This document shows positions 46,543-58,793 of a DNA stretch of 64,000 nt, piece after piece. Numbering within the stretch: position 1 is the stretch's first letter; each line of letters opens with the position of its first letter. Where the stretch lies: the NCBI GenBank assembly GCA_029255685.2, contig CM055312.2:29358203-29422202 (forward strand), written 5' to 3'. The notes beneath the pieces were generated by a model. That model saw only the letters and a list, made by a program, of their open reading frames with translations, was not told the origin of the DNA and ran no database searches. Position numbers and translations under genes: made by a program. This stretch comes from Silene conica (taxonomy: Eukaryota > Streptophyta > Magnoliopsida > Caryophyllales > Caryophyllaceae).

Positions 46543-47269
46543 TGATGCAAATTCTTGAACAAAGAAATCGTCCGCGGAAGCCTTCTTGAAATCTTTTAGA
46601 ACAATCTTGAATGAAATAACGAAATAGGACAAATAAAGAACAATCTTGGATGAATCTTGAAATAATGATGAACGATGGAGATGAACGGTGGTGAATGATG
46701 ATGTCGTTGGTGGTGGCCGTCGGTGGTTATGGTGGTGATGGTTGTTTTTGTAGTTGTGACGGAATTCCTTCGCCCCTCATAGTTCTCACGCCCTCCATAG
46801 TAACTCCCTCCATGGATCGTCTTGAAGATAAAGAAAATAAAGAGCTGAAGCTCTGATACCACTTATGATACGAATTCTTGAACAAAGAAATCGTCCGCGG
46901 AAGCCTTCTTGGAATCTTTTAGAACAATCTTGAATGAAATAACGAAATAGGACAAATAAAGAACAATCTTGGATGAATCTTGGAATAAGGATGAACGATG
47001 GATGATGAACGGTGGTGATGATGATGTCGTTGGTGGTGGCCGTCGGTGGTTATGGTGGTGGTGGTTGTTTTTGTAGTTGTGACGTTCTTGAGGTGTATCC
47101 CTAAGGTAGAAGGATATTTGTTTGCCCTAGACCTATAGTTCAAACAATGGTGATTTACTCCCTAGACCTATAGTTTGTAAATCTTGTCAATACTTGAAAC
47201 GCGACAAATATTAAGGGTTCGGATCAACACTCAATGAGTCCTTGAGATTTCTCACTACAAGAATTACCT

Positions 47270-47530
47270 CAGATAGCGACTAAACAGGCTACCGCTCTGG
47301 TAGTCGCTAATTAGCGACCGAAAAAAAACGGGCGACCAATATCGGTCGCTAAATTTAGCGACCAAAACCTTATCCCATCTTATCCTAAGAAAATCCGTGG
47401 GAATCCCAGGGCGACCGAAGCGCCATTTTAGCGACCGATAGTGGTCGCTAATTTAGCGACCGAAAACAGTCGCTAAAATTAGCGACCGATTTCAGTCGCT
47501 AAATTAGCGACCACTATCGGTCGCTAACCC
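47270..47530. repeat. CACTA-2 left subterminal repeats (TAGCGACCG)
   Basis: About a dozen TAGCGACC/GGTCGCTA units alternate in orientation. A C-rich leader (about 47630-47690) and a donor-like CAGGTTTG at 47706 follow. The next 1 kb (47710-48750) is intron-like, T-rich and holds three diverged copies of TTAGTTAGTAATTAGATTAT. Confidence 0.8.
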
Positions 47531-48750
47531 CCTGCATATATTTTTTTTTCGCATCTTCAACCCGTCATTCCCATTCCCTTAAGTTTCAAAAGAAAAAAAA
47601 CCCCAAACCCCCTCCTCACCCGTCAACCACCGTGTCTATACCGGAACACCGCAACGCCACCGGACCACCCACCTCCGCCATTCACCTACATTATACTCCT
47701 TTTTCAGGTTTGTGTCGATTTACTAACTCTATTTATGTGATTTACTAACTCTATTTATGTATTGAGTCTCTTTATAGTATTATTGTAATTCAAACAAGTA
47801 ATTAGATTATTAGGATACTTTTAGTTAGTAATTAGATTATTAGGATGCTTGTAGTTAGTAATTAGATTATTAGGATGCTTTTTAGGATGTTTTTAGTTAG
47901 TTAATTGAAAAAAAATTGGGTGTTATTGTGATTAGGGTTAGAAATTGGGGAAAATTGGATGATGATTTTAGTTAGTAATTAGATTATTAATATGTTTTTA
48001 GGATGTTTTTAGTTAGTAATTAGATTATTATTGGGTGTTATTATGATTAGGGTTAGAAATTAGGGAAAATTGGATGATGATTTTAGTTAGTAATTAGATT
48101 ATTAATATGTTTTTAGGATGTTTTTAGTTAGTTAATTGGAAAAAAATTGGGTGTTATTGTGATTAGGGTTAGAAATTGGGAAAAATTGGATGATGAGTAT
48201 AGTTAGTAATTAGATTTCTAGGATGATTTTGTGATGTTAATTATTATGTTTGTATGTTATTGTAAGTTATTGTGAATATTTTCCGTGGAAGAATTGAATG
48301 ACTATTGACCTAGTACCCGTTCATGAATTACTCGTTAGGAGAAATTCATGAATAGTCCCCATTTTGGGACTGTCTTTGTATATTTCAAGTCACTTAGGTA
48401 GTAAATACATACTTGTGAATTTATTAGTGAGAAAAGAGTTTGGTAACAATTTCTTTATGTTCTTCGAATACATATGTGAAATAAATACAAATTTATTTCA
48501 CATTGTGTATTTGAAGAACTGAGGGGAATTGCTGCCAAATTTTTTTTCCTCACTAATAAATTCACAATTATGTATTTACTAGTGACTTGAAATATACATT
48601 GATGGGTTTAGGTTGGAGTGATAAGGACCCAATTGAAATCTTGAAGTACATATTGACTTGAATTCTTAGCTTGAACTTATTATTTGTCGAAATATTATTG
48701 AAATTATTGTTGTGTGTTTGTTTTAATTATTATATATTATCTAGATTAAA

Positions 48751-50945
48751 ATGAAGAGATTTGAACGTAGCTGGATGTACGAAGAAAGAGTAGATAAGAA
48801 GAAACGTCCTAATGCTAGATTTGTAAAGTGAGTTCGTGGGTTTATTGAATTTGCTAGATGTTCAGAATCATATGATTTCGAACAACACAAACTTAGGTGT
48901 CCTTGTAGTAAATGTAAAAACTTAAAATATTTACTTGAGGTAGAAGTAGAAGAACATCTTATTACGAATGGGTTCTTTCCAAACTATTACAACTGGATAT
49001 CACACGGGGAAAAATACTCTTCTTATCCGGAACACCCTCAAATCCAATCAAATGAGAACCCGTATAAAGAAATGGTACTTGATGCCTTTGAGTCGAATGT
49101 TTTCACTAATACCGATCGTGTACCTATAACCGAGGAAGAAGATCCAAACCCAAAAGCCAAAGCCTTTTTTGATATGCTAAGGGATTCCGAGAAAACTTTA
49201 TATGAGGGGAGCAGAATGTCATTGTTGCAAGTTGCATCGAGGATAGTAACGTTAAAATGTGAGTACAATATGCCGTTTAAAGCGGTTGACAGTATTGCTA
49301 CTTTCATTGAAGATGTTATACCCGATAATAACATTATGGCCCGTAATTTTTACAATACCAAAAAAGTGGTCAAAGGTCTTCAGCTTCCACATGAAAAGAT
49401 TGATGCATGTCCTGGAGGATGTATGCTTTTTTGGAAAGATGATGCGTTGCTAACCAAATTTAAGAAATGTCAAAGGGATAGATATGAGACAAGTGAGGGA
49501 AATATTATCTTGAAGGGAAAAAAGGGTAAGAAGAGTGGAAAAACAAAGAAACCAATATCATTAAACCCATTAATTTATCTTCCCGTAGCTCCAAGACTTC
49601 AAAGGTTATATGCCACGAAAAATATTGCCAACCAAATGAGATGGCACAAAGAAAACCCCCGTACACCAGGAAAGATGTGTCACCCGAGTGACGGAGAGGA
49701 GTGGAAGCGTTTTGATAGTTTGTATCCTGATTTTGCCGAGGAACCTCGCAATGTGAGACTTGGCTTGTGTACGGATGGGTTTGACCCTTTTGGTCAATTT
49801 GGTAGACCGTACTCGTGTTGGCCTGTAATGCTTACACCGTACAACTTACCTCCTTTGCTATGTTCCAAAAGACAATTTATTTTCTTCTCACTACTTATTC
49901 CCGGTCCTCACAACCCAAAAAATAACTTGGATGTCTATTTACAACCGTTGGTGTAAGAACTGAAGTATCTGTGGGAAGTCGGTGTTGAAACATTTGATGT
50001 GTCCAAGAAGAAAAACTTCCAACTAAGAGCTTCATTGCTGTGGACGGTAAGTGATTTCCCCGCGTACGGTATGCTATCAGGCTGGGCAACAGCGGGGCGA
50101 ATGGCATGCCCTTATTGCATGGATAATAGCAAAGCATTTTACCTCCCTAATTCTAAAAAGATTAGTTGGTTTTATTGCCATAGATGCTTCTTACCGGATG
50201 GACATGTCCATAGAAAGAACAAAAAAGCCTTCTTAAAAGGAAAGGAGGTGCTTGAGGATGCTCCGGATAGACTCCCAGGTGATGCAGTTTGGGAGGCTAT
50301 ACGTGAATTGCCATCTACCAACGATGGGACTGAAGAAGAATTTAGAGAGCTAAAAAAGAAAAAGAGTGGTTGGTTTAAAAGAAGTATTTTTTGGGACCTA
50401 CCCTATTGGAAAACAATGTTGATCAGACACAATTTGGATGTCATGCACATAGAGAAGAATTTCTTTGAGCCACTTATTCATACGATTATGGATGTTAAAG
50501 GAAAGACACGTGACAATATTGGCTCAAGAATAGAATTGAAAAAATTTTGTGATCGTCCTAAACTTCACATTCGTAGGGATGGGTCAATGCCAAAAGCACC
50601 ATTTACCCTTGACAAAGCTCAAAGAAAGGTATTGTGCGATTGGGTAAAAGACTTGAAGTTTCCCGATGGCTATGCCTAAGATTTCAGCCGTTGTGTTGAT
50701 TTAAAGGAATTGAAGTTAATAGGGTTGAAAAGTCATGACTGTCATGTTTTCATGGAGCGCTTGTTACCAGTGGCTTTGAAAAATTTACTCCCGACCGCCG
50801 TTTGGAATGCAGTTACAGAAATTAGTCAATTTTTCAGAGACTTGTGTTCCTCCACGATATCAGTTGATGACATGATTCGTCTGGAAGACCAAGTTCCAGA
50901 AATTTTGTGTAAACTTGAGATGATATTTCCGCCTTCTTTTGTGCA
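48751..50945 (+). pseudogene. TnpD-type transposase of CACTA-2, broken and truncated
   Basis: It starts MKRFERSWMY and continues with the transposase-associated domain (LRCPCSKCK, WISHGE). In-frame stops are TGA at 48829-48831, TAA at 49954-49956 and TAA at 50677-50679. The core blocks are present: CPGGCMLFW...KKCQRDRYE (second zinc pair damaged), LCTDGFDPFGQFGRPYSCWP, VSDFPAYGMLSGW and LDVMHIEKNFF. The frame ends in the DUF4218-like region (EMIFPPSF), where a deletion joins it to the right terminal repeat. It lacks DUF4216 and the second CACTA gene. Confidence 0.88.
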
Positions 50946-51305
50946 ATCTGACGTATCTGTTGTAGTGTCTTTAAGAAAGCCTTAAAAAGAAAACTTGTGA
51001 ATTTTTATTGATTTGATAATTAACTGTATAACAAGAAAGACGATGTGCTCTATTTATATGAGAGTCACACGTCCCAAAGCACACCATACACGACTCACAC
51101 GCCTCCTATCTCTATGTGAGATTAGAAGTCCTAAATTATATCTAAATGGATTAAATATAATCCTTATTAAAATAAACTTTATCCTAAGAATTAAAAGAAT
51201 TAAATAACTAACCCTAATAACCCTAGGATATTAAACTAACAAGATAATAACAACTTGTAACTACCTTGTAACAAACTTATAACAACCTAACAAACTTTCC
51301 CAACA

Positions 51306-51933
51306 AACTTTTAACCACCTTATAACTAACTTGTAACAACCCCTAAGTTAGTTATGCTCACCACGCAAACTCTACGACTAAGCAAGTCGTGCACCTCCCC
51401 ACCGGCCACCATTCCTCCGGCCACCTCCGAGCCTCCGGCCACCGAGCCTCCTATTGTGATCTCCTCCTCAATGCTATCCATATTTGGATCACTTTTGTTT
51501 ATCAATCGAGATTTAAGTACTTTTGATCTCGATATTTGTCACAGACCTCCCTCCCTCTTTATTTCGTCTGCATTATAGTCTTTGCAATGTTTTTATCTTT
51601 ATTCGTTACATGTACTGTATAAATTGTGTTGCTAATCAGCCACCGACAAGATAATTATTTGCTATTTCCAATTTAAAAGTCTTTGTGATAATTTCTAGGA
51701 GCGTCTTTAGAAGATGATTGTTGCTGATCAAATTGTCGTTGCGTAGCTTTTGCTTCTCAAATTAAATGGGAGGAACAAAATAAATTTTCGAACCAGAAGA
51801 GTTTAGCTCATACTTGGCAACGGTTGTGTTGGAGTTCTAACATGCAGCTAAGCTTAGTGTTGAGAAGGCCGATAGTTCTCAGGCTTGAGAAATGCAAGCA
51901 TGAACTTCCATTGGAGACTACTGATATTAAGAA
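51306..51933 (+). pseudogene. Possible G-type lectin receptor-kinase relic (PAN-like piece)
   Basis: A plus-strand frame from about 51700 to 51949 reads SLEDDCC, a TGA, then SNCRCVAFAS and about 60 further open codons. The pattern LxDCxxxCWSNCxCVAFAS is that of the PAN domain in S-locus/G-type lectin receptor kinases, and the TGA sits where the tryptophan would be. The copia LTR begins at about 51934 and cuts the frame. The identity rests on one short motif and is tentative. I recognise nothing in 51306-51690. Confidence 0.3.
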
Positions 51934-52146
51934 TGTGAGAGGCAGAGAATAGGGTTAGATGTTTTTTGTGTTATTGATCATTACGTTATACAGTCCATAT
52001 ATATATACAACATATTCCTCCTATCAAATCTACTTAACTAAAGCAACTAAAAGATATTATTCCACATAATTAGCAACTAAAAGATTTTACATAATATACA
52101 CCATATCACATCTTACGTATACATAATAATTGTGATATGGTTTTCA
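51934..52146 (-). mobile_element. 3' LTR of minus-strand copia element (short)
   Basis: On the minus strand it starts TGAAAACCATATC at 52146, right after the polypurine tract CAACTTGAGGGGGAGTA, and probably ends CTCTCACA near 51934, about 213 bp. The far end is inferred from the terminal CA and the change in sequence character. Confidence 0.55.
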
Positions 52147-52155
52147 TACTCCCCC

Positions 52156-53659
52156 TCAAGTTGGAGCTCCGGGTAAACCGAGACCCAACTTGCTTTGCAA
52201 ATAGTCGAACGTTTCTCCGCCTAATGGTTTAGTGAACAGATCCGCTACTTGCTCTTTCCTTCTCACGTGTACTATTTTAATTTTATTCTTCACGAGATGT
52301 TGTCTCACACAGTGATAATCGATCTCTATATGTTTCGTTCTATCGTGGAACACGGAATTTTTTGCTATATGGATAGCCGCTTGATTGTCGCAATACAACT
52401 CCATTGCCTTTGTATGAAACACGTCTAATAATGAAGTCATGAATGATTTCAACCAAATTAATTCACTCGTTGCACTACCCATTGCTCGATATTCAGCCTC
52501 CGCGGTAGATCTCGACACCGTGGCTTGCCTTTTTGCTCTCCATGAAACCGGTGATGTTTCAAGTGATACGTAATATCCACTCAATGACCGTATTGTTAAT
52601 GGACATCTCCCATAATCGGAATCAAAATATTCGCGCAGCTCTAAATTCGAATTCCAGCTAAGTGTGATCCCCTTGCTTGGGTTCAGTTTGACATACCGCA
52701 CAACCCTTAGAGCGACATCCCAATGCTCCTTTTGAGGCTCACTAACAAACCGAGATAACATGTGAACCGAGTATACTAAATACGGCCTTGTGATCGTTAG
52801 ATATACTAACCGTCCTAACAACCTTCGATATTTCATTGCATCATTCAACAACTCACCATTTCCAAACTCAAGTTGATGGTGCTGTAACATTGGTGTGTTA
52901 CATGGTTTTACCCCTGCCATGCCTTCTTCTTCTATTATTCCCAAAGCGTATTTCCTTTAGTTGAAAAACAAACCTTTCGACCCGTGACCCACTTCGATGC
53001 CCATGAAATATTTAAGGCGGCCCAAGTCCTTAATTCCGAAATGCTTGTCGAGACTATGCTTGAATTTTCGACTTTCATCATTGTCATTGCTAACAATTAT
53101 CATGTCATCCACATACACCAATATGCCAATGAAAATTTTTCCTCTGTTGTAGGTAAATAGTGAATAATCGGCTAAGGATTGAACGAAACCATACCTTACT
53201 AAGGATTTTGTGAGTTTCGCAAACCAATTACGAGATGCTTGTTTGAGGCCATAAATAGATTTTAGTAACTTGCATACTCGATTTTCCCCCTTTCGTTCAA
53301 ATCCTTTCGGGATTTTCATGTATACCTCTTCTTCAAGGTCCCCATGTAAAAAGGCGTTGTTGACATCTAATTGCTCAATGCTCTAATTCTTTGCCAATGC
53401 CATGGTTAATAAGCAACGGACGCTTGTCATCTTTGTCACCGGGCGTATGTTTCGTGATAATCGACTCCCTCGACTAGAGTGAAACCCTGGGCAACCAAAC
53501 GTGCTTTGTATCTCTCAATCGATCCATCGACCTTGTACTTCACTTTGTATACCCATTTGCAACCGATATGCTTCTTTCCATAAGGCAATTGTACTATCTT
53601 CCAAGTCCTGTTTTTTTCCAATGCTTCGATTTCTTTACTCATTGCTGTTTGCCACTGTA
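52156..53659 (-). pseudogene. Ty1/copia polyprotein 3' part (reverse transcriptase, RNase H)
   Basis: Minus strand. At 53436-53642: the reverse transcriptase start (EALEKNRTWKIVQLP, CKWVYKVKYKVDGSIERYKA). At 52957-53319: [15 protein letters not shown] and the catalytic YVDDMIIV. At 52156-52944: RNase H with VSWRAKRQATVSRSTAEAEY and RTKHIEIDYHCVRQHL, ending GLGLPGAPT before the polypurine tract. Stops near 52955 and breaks at 53320-53435 show it is dead. The upstream half (gag, protease, integrase) should lie beyond the LTR inserted at 53660, outside this window. Confidence 0.88.
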
Positions 53660-54764
53660 TGTAACACCCCGATATTTTCCGTTTTATAAAATTTAAAGAT
53701 TTAATTTAATTTGGAGAATAATTTAGATTTCATGAAATTTCGTAAAGATATTTTAATGATATGAATATTTCATTTTCAAGCACATTAGTTTCAAACGAAA
53801 TTTCGAGTTTTATAATTTTTAAGTTTCGACTTTAATTTTCGAAAATGACAAGTATGCCGAATAATTTCATGAATTGTGGTTTATTTGTATAATTCATTCC
53901 ATCTTGAGTAATAATAGACTTAAGGTGTTGTTTCCGTCTTAGTTAGCCAAATCCGAGTCATCCTGACTCATTAAATGAATTCCGAGTCATTTCCGACTCA
54001 AACCCCCCATATACTCCTTATGTTGTGTTTTCCTCATCAAACGCATTCATTTCCTCATCTCCCTCATCAAACACCAAAACCCCCAATCCCTATTGTTGGT
54101 GATTTCTCAAGAGCACAAATCCGACCCTAACTCCTTCGTTTGTTACTCAAATCTCGTGTTCTTTATAGGTATGTTCTCCTCTTCTCCTCCTCCTTCTTTT
54201 CATGTCAACAAATCCTTGTCTTGTTGAGTTTTCTGAAAACCCGTCTTTCTAGGGTTACGTTTTTTATTCGCTTTTCTTGTTGTTTGTTGGTGAGAATGAA
54301 TGCTTGGACTTCATTGAAGAGTTCTTTGAAGATTTGAAGAGCTTTAAAGGTAACTTTGAGAGGTTACTCGACTTTGAGTCAAAAATCGATTGTGTGTGGT
54401 TATTGTGGTTTAATTTATGAAATTTTGAGGTATTGTATTATTTAATTCATTATTAAATTCAATGAAATGAGTTTCTTGTTTATTGGTAGTAATGAATGAT
54501 GAATTTTGGTTGTGTACATTGGGTGAATTGATATCCGTCACATGCTCGTTGTGTTCATAGTGATAATGTGATTCTCGATTGATTTTAATCCATATTCAAG
54601 GTTGATAGTCATGCTTACAATCGTTTGTGTACGTGTATATTGGCATATAGGCGTTAGTGTTGGGTTGTGTGTTGCTTATATCATGTATATTACGTATGCT
54701 CATGCCCTCGAGTCGTCGTACGAAGGAATTGGGGCGAGAAAGAGGCAAAACCGAGCAACAATCC

Positions 54765-54860
54765 AGCCTCACCCGTGAATGCCGCAGCCTGCGTCCCCAA
54801 GCGCAGGCCTGCGGCCGAGCATTACGCAGCCTGCGGCCTAATCACGCAGGCCTGGTTCCA
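54765..54860. repeat. GCAGGCCTGCGG palindrome cluster
   Basis: Four units of GCAGCCTGCG/GCAGGCCTGCGG within 95 bases, at a similar distance from the LTR start (about 1.1 kb) as the CCGGTCGACCGG cluster in the other LTR D copy. Confidence 0.7.
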
Positions 54861-55639
54861 GCGCAGTTTAGGCGTAACTCATGGGCTGTTTTGCGTCATT
54901 GTTGTTTGCTTGTTTTAGCGTTTGTCGAGTGATGTTATACGATGAAAATACTTGGTTCATGATGTATAAATATAATATATGAGTCTCGTAAATCAAAGTT
55001 CCGTTAGTTGTATGTTAATTTATCATTCGCTTAATAATAAAAGGTTATTCATTGTTTTGTCGCCTATTTAAATGTCACACGAGTTGTAAGCCTATCGAGT
55101 ACGAAATTAATGTACCTTGTGACTCCTCTCTTTGCAAATGAACCATAGGATTTCAATATAAGGCTTGGTATCGTATTTTCTCTCTTTCTACCTTCATTTG
55201 ATAGATAAGCTTGTGCATCATAATTTGTCAAATGCTTCTTGTTCATGAGTCTCCTCTTATTGAATCACATGTTGCGAACCATGACTCGGTATTGAATTCT
55301 TTATTAGTGGTATTTATGTGAATCTCGGCTTAGTTGTGACTCAAGGTGTTATGTAAATGCTTAAGTCGTTCTTAGAACCTAAGTTGAGGAGGAAGACCCA
55401 CCGGCCGGCCAACCAGAAGGGAAACCGGCTCCCGCTTCAAATTAACTTCTAGAAACTAGCTTAGGCGTTGTCTTGCTTGAATTGAGGCTCATATGTGTTA
55501 AATGATTTAGTTAACGGTTATGTTGGCTTGAGTTTAATTGATAACGGTTATGTTGCCTTACTTGTGATTTGATAACGAAGTTGAGTCGGGTAACGGTTAT
55601 GTTACCTTGCCACTGCTACAAAAAGAGACCTAATGCCAC

Positions 55640-55830
55640 ATTTCGTGTGCAACACTTACGGGTTGTGTTGCAATTTTTACTTAATTATGCAACGCTTTAT
55701 TTAAAAATGTTGCTTATTACCTACATAATGCATCACTTTAAGGTAAGTGTTGCAATATATTACTTTAATTGCAACATTCTTATACAATTGTTGCATTTTC
55801 TAGCAACACTTGTGCAACACTTTCGTCACA
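55640..55830. repeat. CACTA-3 left subterminal repeats (GTGTTGCA)
   Basis: About ten GTGTTGCA/GCAACACT-like units in both orientations. The stretch behind it (55850-57683) holds a duplicated TTTTGGGTAAAACGTAATTA word, a C-rich leader with a donor-like TAGGTATG near 56220, and otherwise intron-like sequence. Confidence 0.85.
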
Positions 55831-57310
55831 TACATAAAATTTTCCAATTAATTTGTTTAAGCGCTTATTAAAATTTTCAATTAAAAAAAAAAACAAATTG
55901 AAATTTGGTAAAAACTAATTAGGCGCAAGAATGAAATTTTGGGTAAAACGTAATTAGGCGCAAGAATGAAATTTTGGGTAAAACGTAATTATTAGGCGCC
56001 TAATCTAATTAACCCTAGCTAATACTCTAACACGTGATTAATTATAAACATACATCTACAGTACTCCATCTTCACCGATTTTCGTCCTCCTCATTCAATT
56101 CTCAGGAAAAAACTCAAAAAAACTCAATCAGCGGAGCATTTTACCACCACGATTCACGCGTTTGATTCTTACTCAACCGGCGAAATTCATATTCAGTATA
56201 ATTGATTGGGATTTCTGATAGGTATGATATTTCAATTTCAATTATTGTTATTATCTCAATTCAATTGTTGTTTCAACTATCCGTCCCTGCATATAATCAT
56301 ATTTGTATTGTGACAATGTTGTTATTATTTCAATTCAATTGGTATACGTTGTTTCATATATTCGTATTGTAAAGATTCAATTGTTATACGCTGACATAAG
56401 TAACATTAGTAATGTAGGACACAAATTTGTGATGTAAAGATTCAACCTTGAGGTTTTCTAGAATTTGTGAAGTATTCTTTTGTATAATTCTGATGTCAAA
56501 TATTATCAACACCCGTAGAGAACCCTGTTCTCTTTTGTATAATTCTGATGTCGAGTTTCAGGCTTCAGCGATTGTATTATTTGGCCAAATTTGTGATGTC
56601 GAGTTTCAGGCTTCAGCTGTTAGTGTGGTGTAGATTCTAAGTTTGAGGCTTGATATCCTTAGAAACTAGAACAACTAGAAACAGTAGCCAGTGACGTTTA
56701 AGCAAATTGATAAATTGGTATTACTAAAATTCTAAAAGGTTCAAGGCTGGAATGACTATTCTGAATGTGCAGACGGACTGCTGGTCTGAGTACTGCGTAA
56801 CAGTGCAGTGCGAATACGAGTGGTCTGATGCACGTAATGCCCATCTGTAATGAATAAATAAGACGACACAAGTAGGATTGCTGGAATGAGTCGTAGCTGG
56901 CAGCATGGGTCTGCTATGGTAGTTCGCAGACAGTAGGTTGTAGACTAGAATACTACTATACTAGGAGATTAGCGAGGTAAGTGCGCTAGAGCAGCGGTAA
57001 CTTTAGAAAGTGGAGCTTAGTAAGAGGCTTGTCGCTCTTTCCCTTTCTCTTATTCCCCTTTAGAGGAAGGAATTCTTCTGCCAAATCTATTCTCAAAACT
57101 TTTTATGAAAATACCGCTGTGTGAGATTATACTACAACTCAATCCTAAACAAGGAGCCCTATTTAATTAGTTTAATTGTTGTGTGTGTGCAACGGGGCTT
57201 TTCGGCTGCATAAAGAGGCAATGTCACTTTTTCTGTATTCATCTATGCACTCCTAGTCTCCCCTATCTACCTTTTAGACTATAGCTGTCTTAGGCCCTTA
57301 CTGTAATGCG

Positions 57311-57405
57311 TGTTCAGAGGCTACTGTTCAGATGCTACTGTTCAGCTGCGTTCAGATGATACTACTGTTCAGATGCTACTGTTCAGATGCTACTGTTCGG
57401 ATGCA
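57311..57405. repeat. GTTCAGATGCTACT tandem repeat
   Basis: Six to seven 14-base units upstream of the CACTA-3 transposase. Confidence 0.85.
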
Positions 57406-57683
57406 GGTGTAAAAGCTTTCAGGAATAGTGAGGGGGTGAAGTTTGATAGTAGAAATTGGACAAATACCTTAATTAAAGTTTGATAGTAGAAATTAATTTT
57501 TTTTAAAATAAAATGTAGAAATTATATATATCATAGAACCAAAAAGAGATACAAATGCAGTCCTACTGTTAGATAACTAGCTTCTTATAGCTCGATTTCT
57601 TCTTTCAAAAAGAACATAACATATAAACTTACATGCTTAAGTATATATATTAATTTGTGCTTATTTAATCCAGAATTCAGAGG

Positions 57684-58793
57684 ATGAGGAATGATAGAAG
57701 TTGGATGTATATTGCTAGACGTTTGCCTGAGTTTGAAAATGGAGTCATTGAGTTCCTTAATGTGTCATTTTCTAAGGGTGTTCATGGGAGTCAAATAAGA
57801 TGTCCATGTAAGAGGTGTGTAAACCGTTATTGGTTACGAAGACATGAGGTGTATGATCATTTAAAAGGATTTGGTTATGTTGAGAATTATCATGTTTGGA
57901 CCTTTCATGGAGAGAATCCTTTATCAACTAAACCCATAGTTGAAACCCTTGATGAAGAACCAATTTTCAATGACAATACCGACACATTGTTAGAGGACAG
58001 ATTTAGAAGTTGTTGTGAAGGTCCCATTAACGTACAAAATGGTCCTAATGATGAAGCTAAAAAGTTTTATAAGTTGGTTGAAGAGGGTCAACAAGAATTA
58101 TTCCCGGGCTGTAAGAATTTTTCAAAATTGTCTTTCATTATTCGACTTTTTTTGTACAAGACACTTCATGGAATTAGTAATGTAGCATTCAATGAACTCC
58201 TTCAATTGTTAAGAGACATGGTTCCAGAGGCCAAAATTCCGGTCAACTACACAGAAGCTAAGAATATTGTGAAGGATTTGGGTCTTGATTACAAAAAAAT
58301 ATGTGCGTGTCCTAATGATTGTATGCTATTTTGGAAAGAGTTTGAAAATGCTGAAGAGTGTTTTAAATGTGATGCCTCTAAGTGGAAAAAATGCGAAGAG
58401 AATTCATCTAATAAGACTTCAAACACTAAGAATAGTCGTCAAATACCTGCAAAGGTATTATGGCATTTTCCACTGCCACCTAGGTTGCAAAGAGTTTATA
58501 TGAATTCAGAAATTGCAGAAGCTATGACATTGCATGCTGATAAACGTCCGAAAGATGGGTATCTAAGACACCCTGCGGACGGGTCAGCATGGAAGGACTT
58601 TGATTCCCTATACCCTAACTTTGCTAATGATCCTAGAAATGTAAGGTTAGGATTGGCATCTGATGGGTTTAATCCATTTCGAACTATGAGTGTATGTCAC
58701 AGTACATGGCCCGTTGTGTTGGTCAATTACAACTTGCCACCTTCGATGTTCATGAAACCTGAATATTTTATGTTCATGGAAAAAGAAGTCTGA
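57684..58793 (+). pseudogene. TnpD-type transposase of CACTA-3, N-terminal part
   Basis: A 369-codon open frame starts MRNDRSWMY with the transposase-associated domain (IRCPCKRCVNRYW, HVWTFHGENP), then a zinc-binding stretch (CPNDCMLFW...CFKCD) and the beginning of the Transposase_21 core (GLASDGFNPF, VNYNLPPSMFMKPEYFMF). It ends abruptly at a stop three codons later, about a third of the family length. The second and third catalytic blocks are absent, so it cannot be a working transposase. It has no internal stop, unlike CACTA-2. Confidence 0.85.

Larger units (their letters stand above)
47253..50967 (+). mobile_element. CACTA-2: internally deleted CACTA transposon
   Basis: The left end is CACTACAAGAATTACCTCAG and the right end is the inverted CACTACAACAGATACGTCAG, an imperfect terminal repeat of about 28 bases. 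TCT on both sides (47250-47252 and 50968-50970) is the 3-bp target-site duplication. The left subterminal region (47270-47530) is filled with TAGCGACCG units in both orientations. The right end has no such array because the transposase frame runs almost into the inverted repeat. Confidence 0.93.
46543..51305 (-). mobile_element. Deleted Ty1/copia-type LTR pair, host of CACTA-2
   Basis: A right LTR (46866 to about 51305 without CACTA-2; roughly 720 bp) starts on the minus strand TGTTGGGAAAG and ends GTATCA. The primer-binding site TGGTATCAGAGC (46850-46861 on the minus strand) follows it. After only about 90 bases of interior, the last 215 bases of the LTR recur at 46543-46757. The interior and the first two-thirds of the 3' LTR are therefore deleted. 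Superfamily is inferred from LTR form. No target-site duplication was confirmed. Confidence 0.65.

Noticed and set aside
46596..47143. Frames in the GGTGGTGATG-rich stretch
   Set aside because: Translations of a low-complexity LTR end present in two copies; no gene support.
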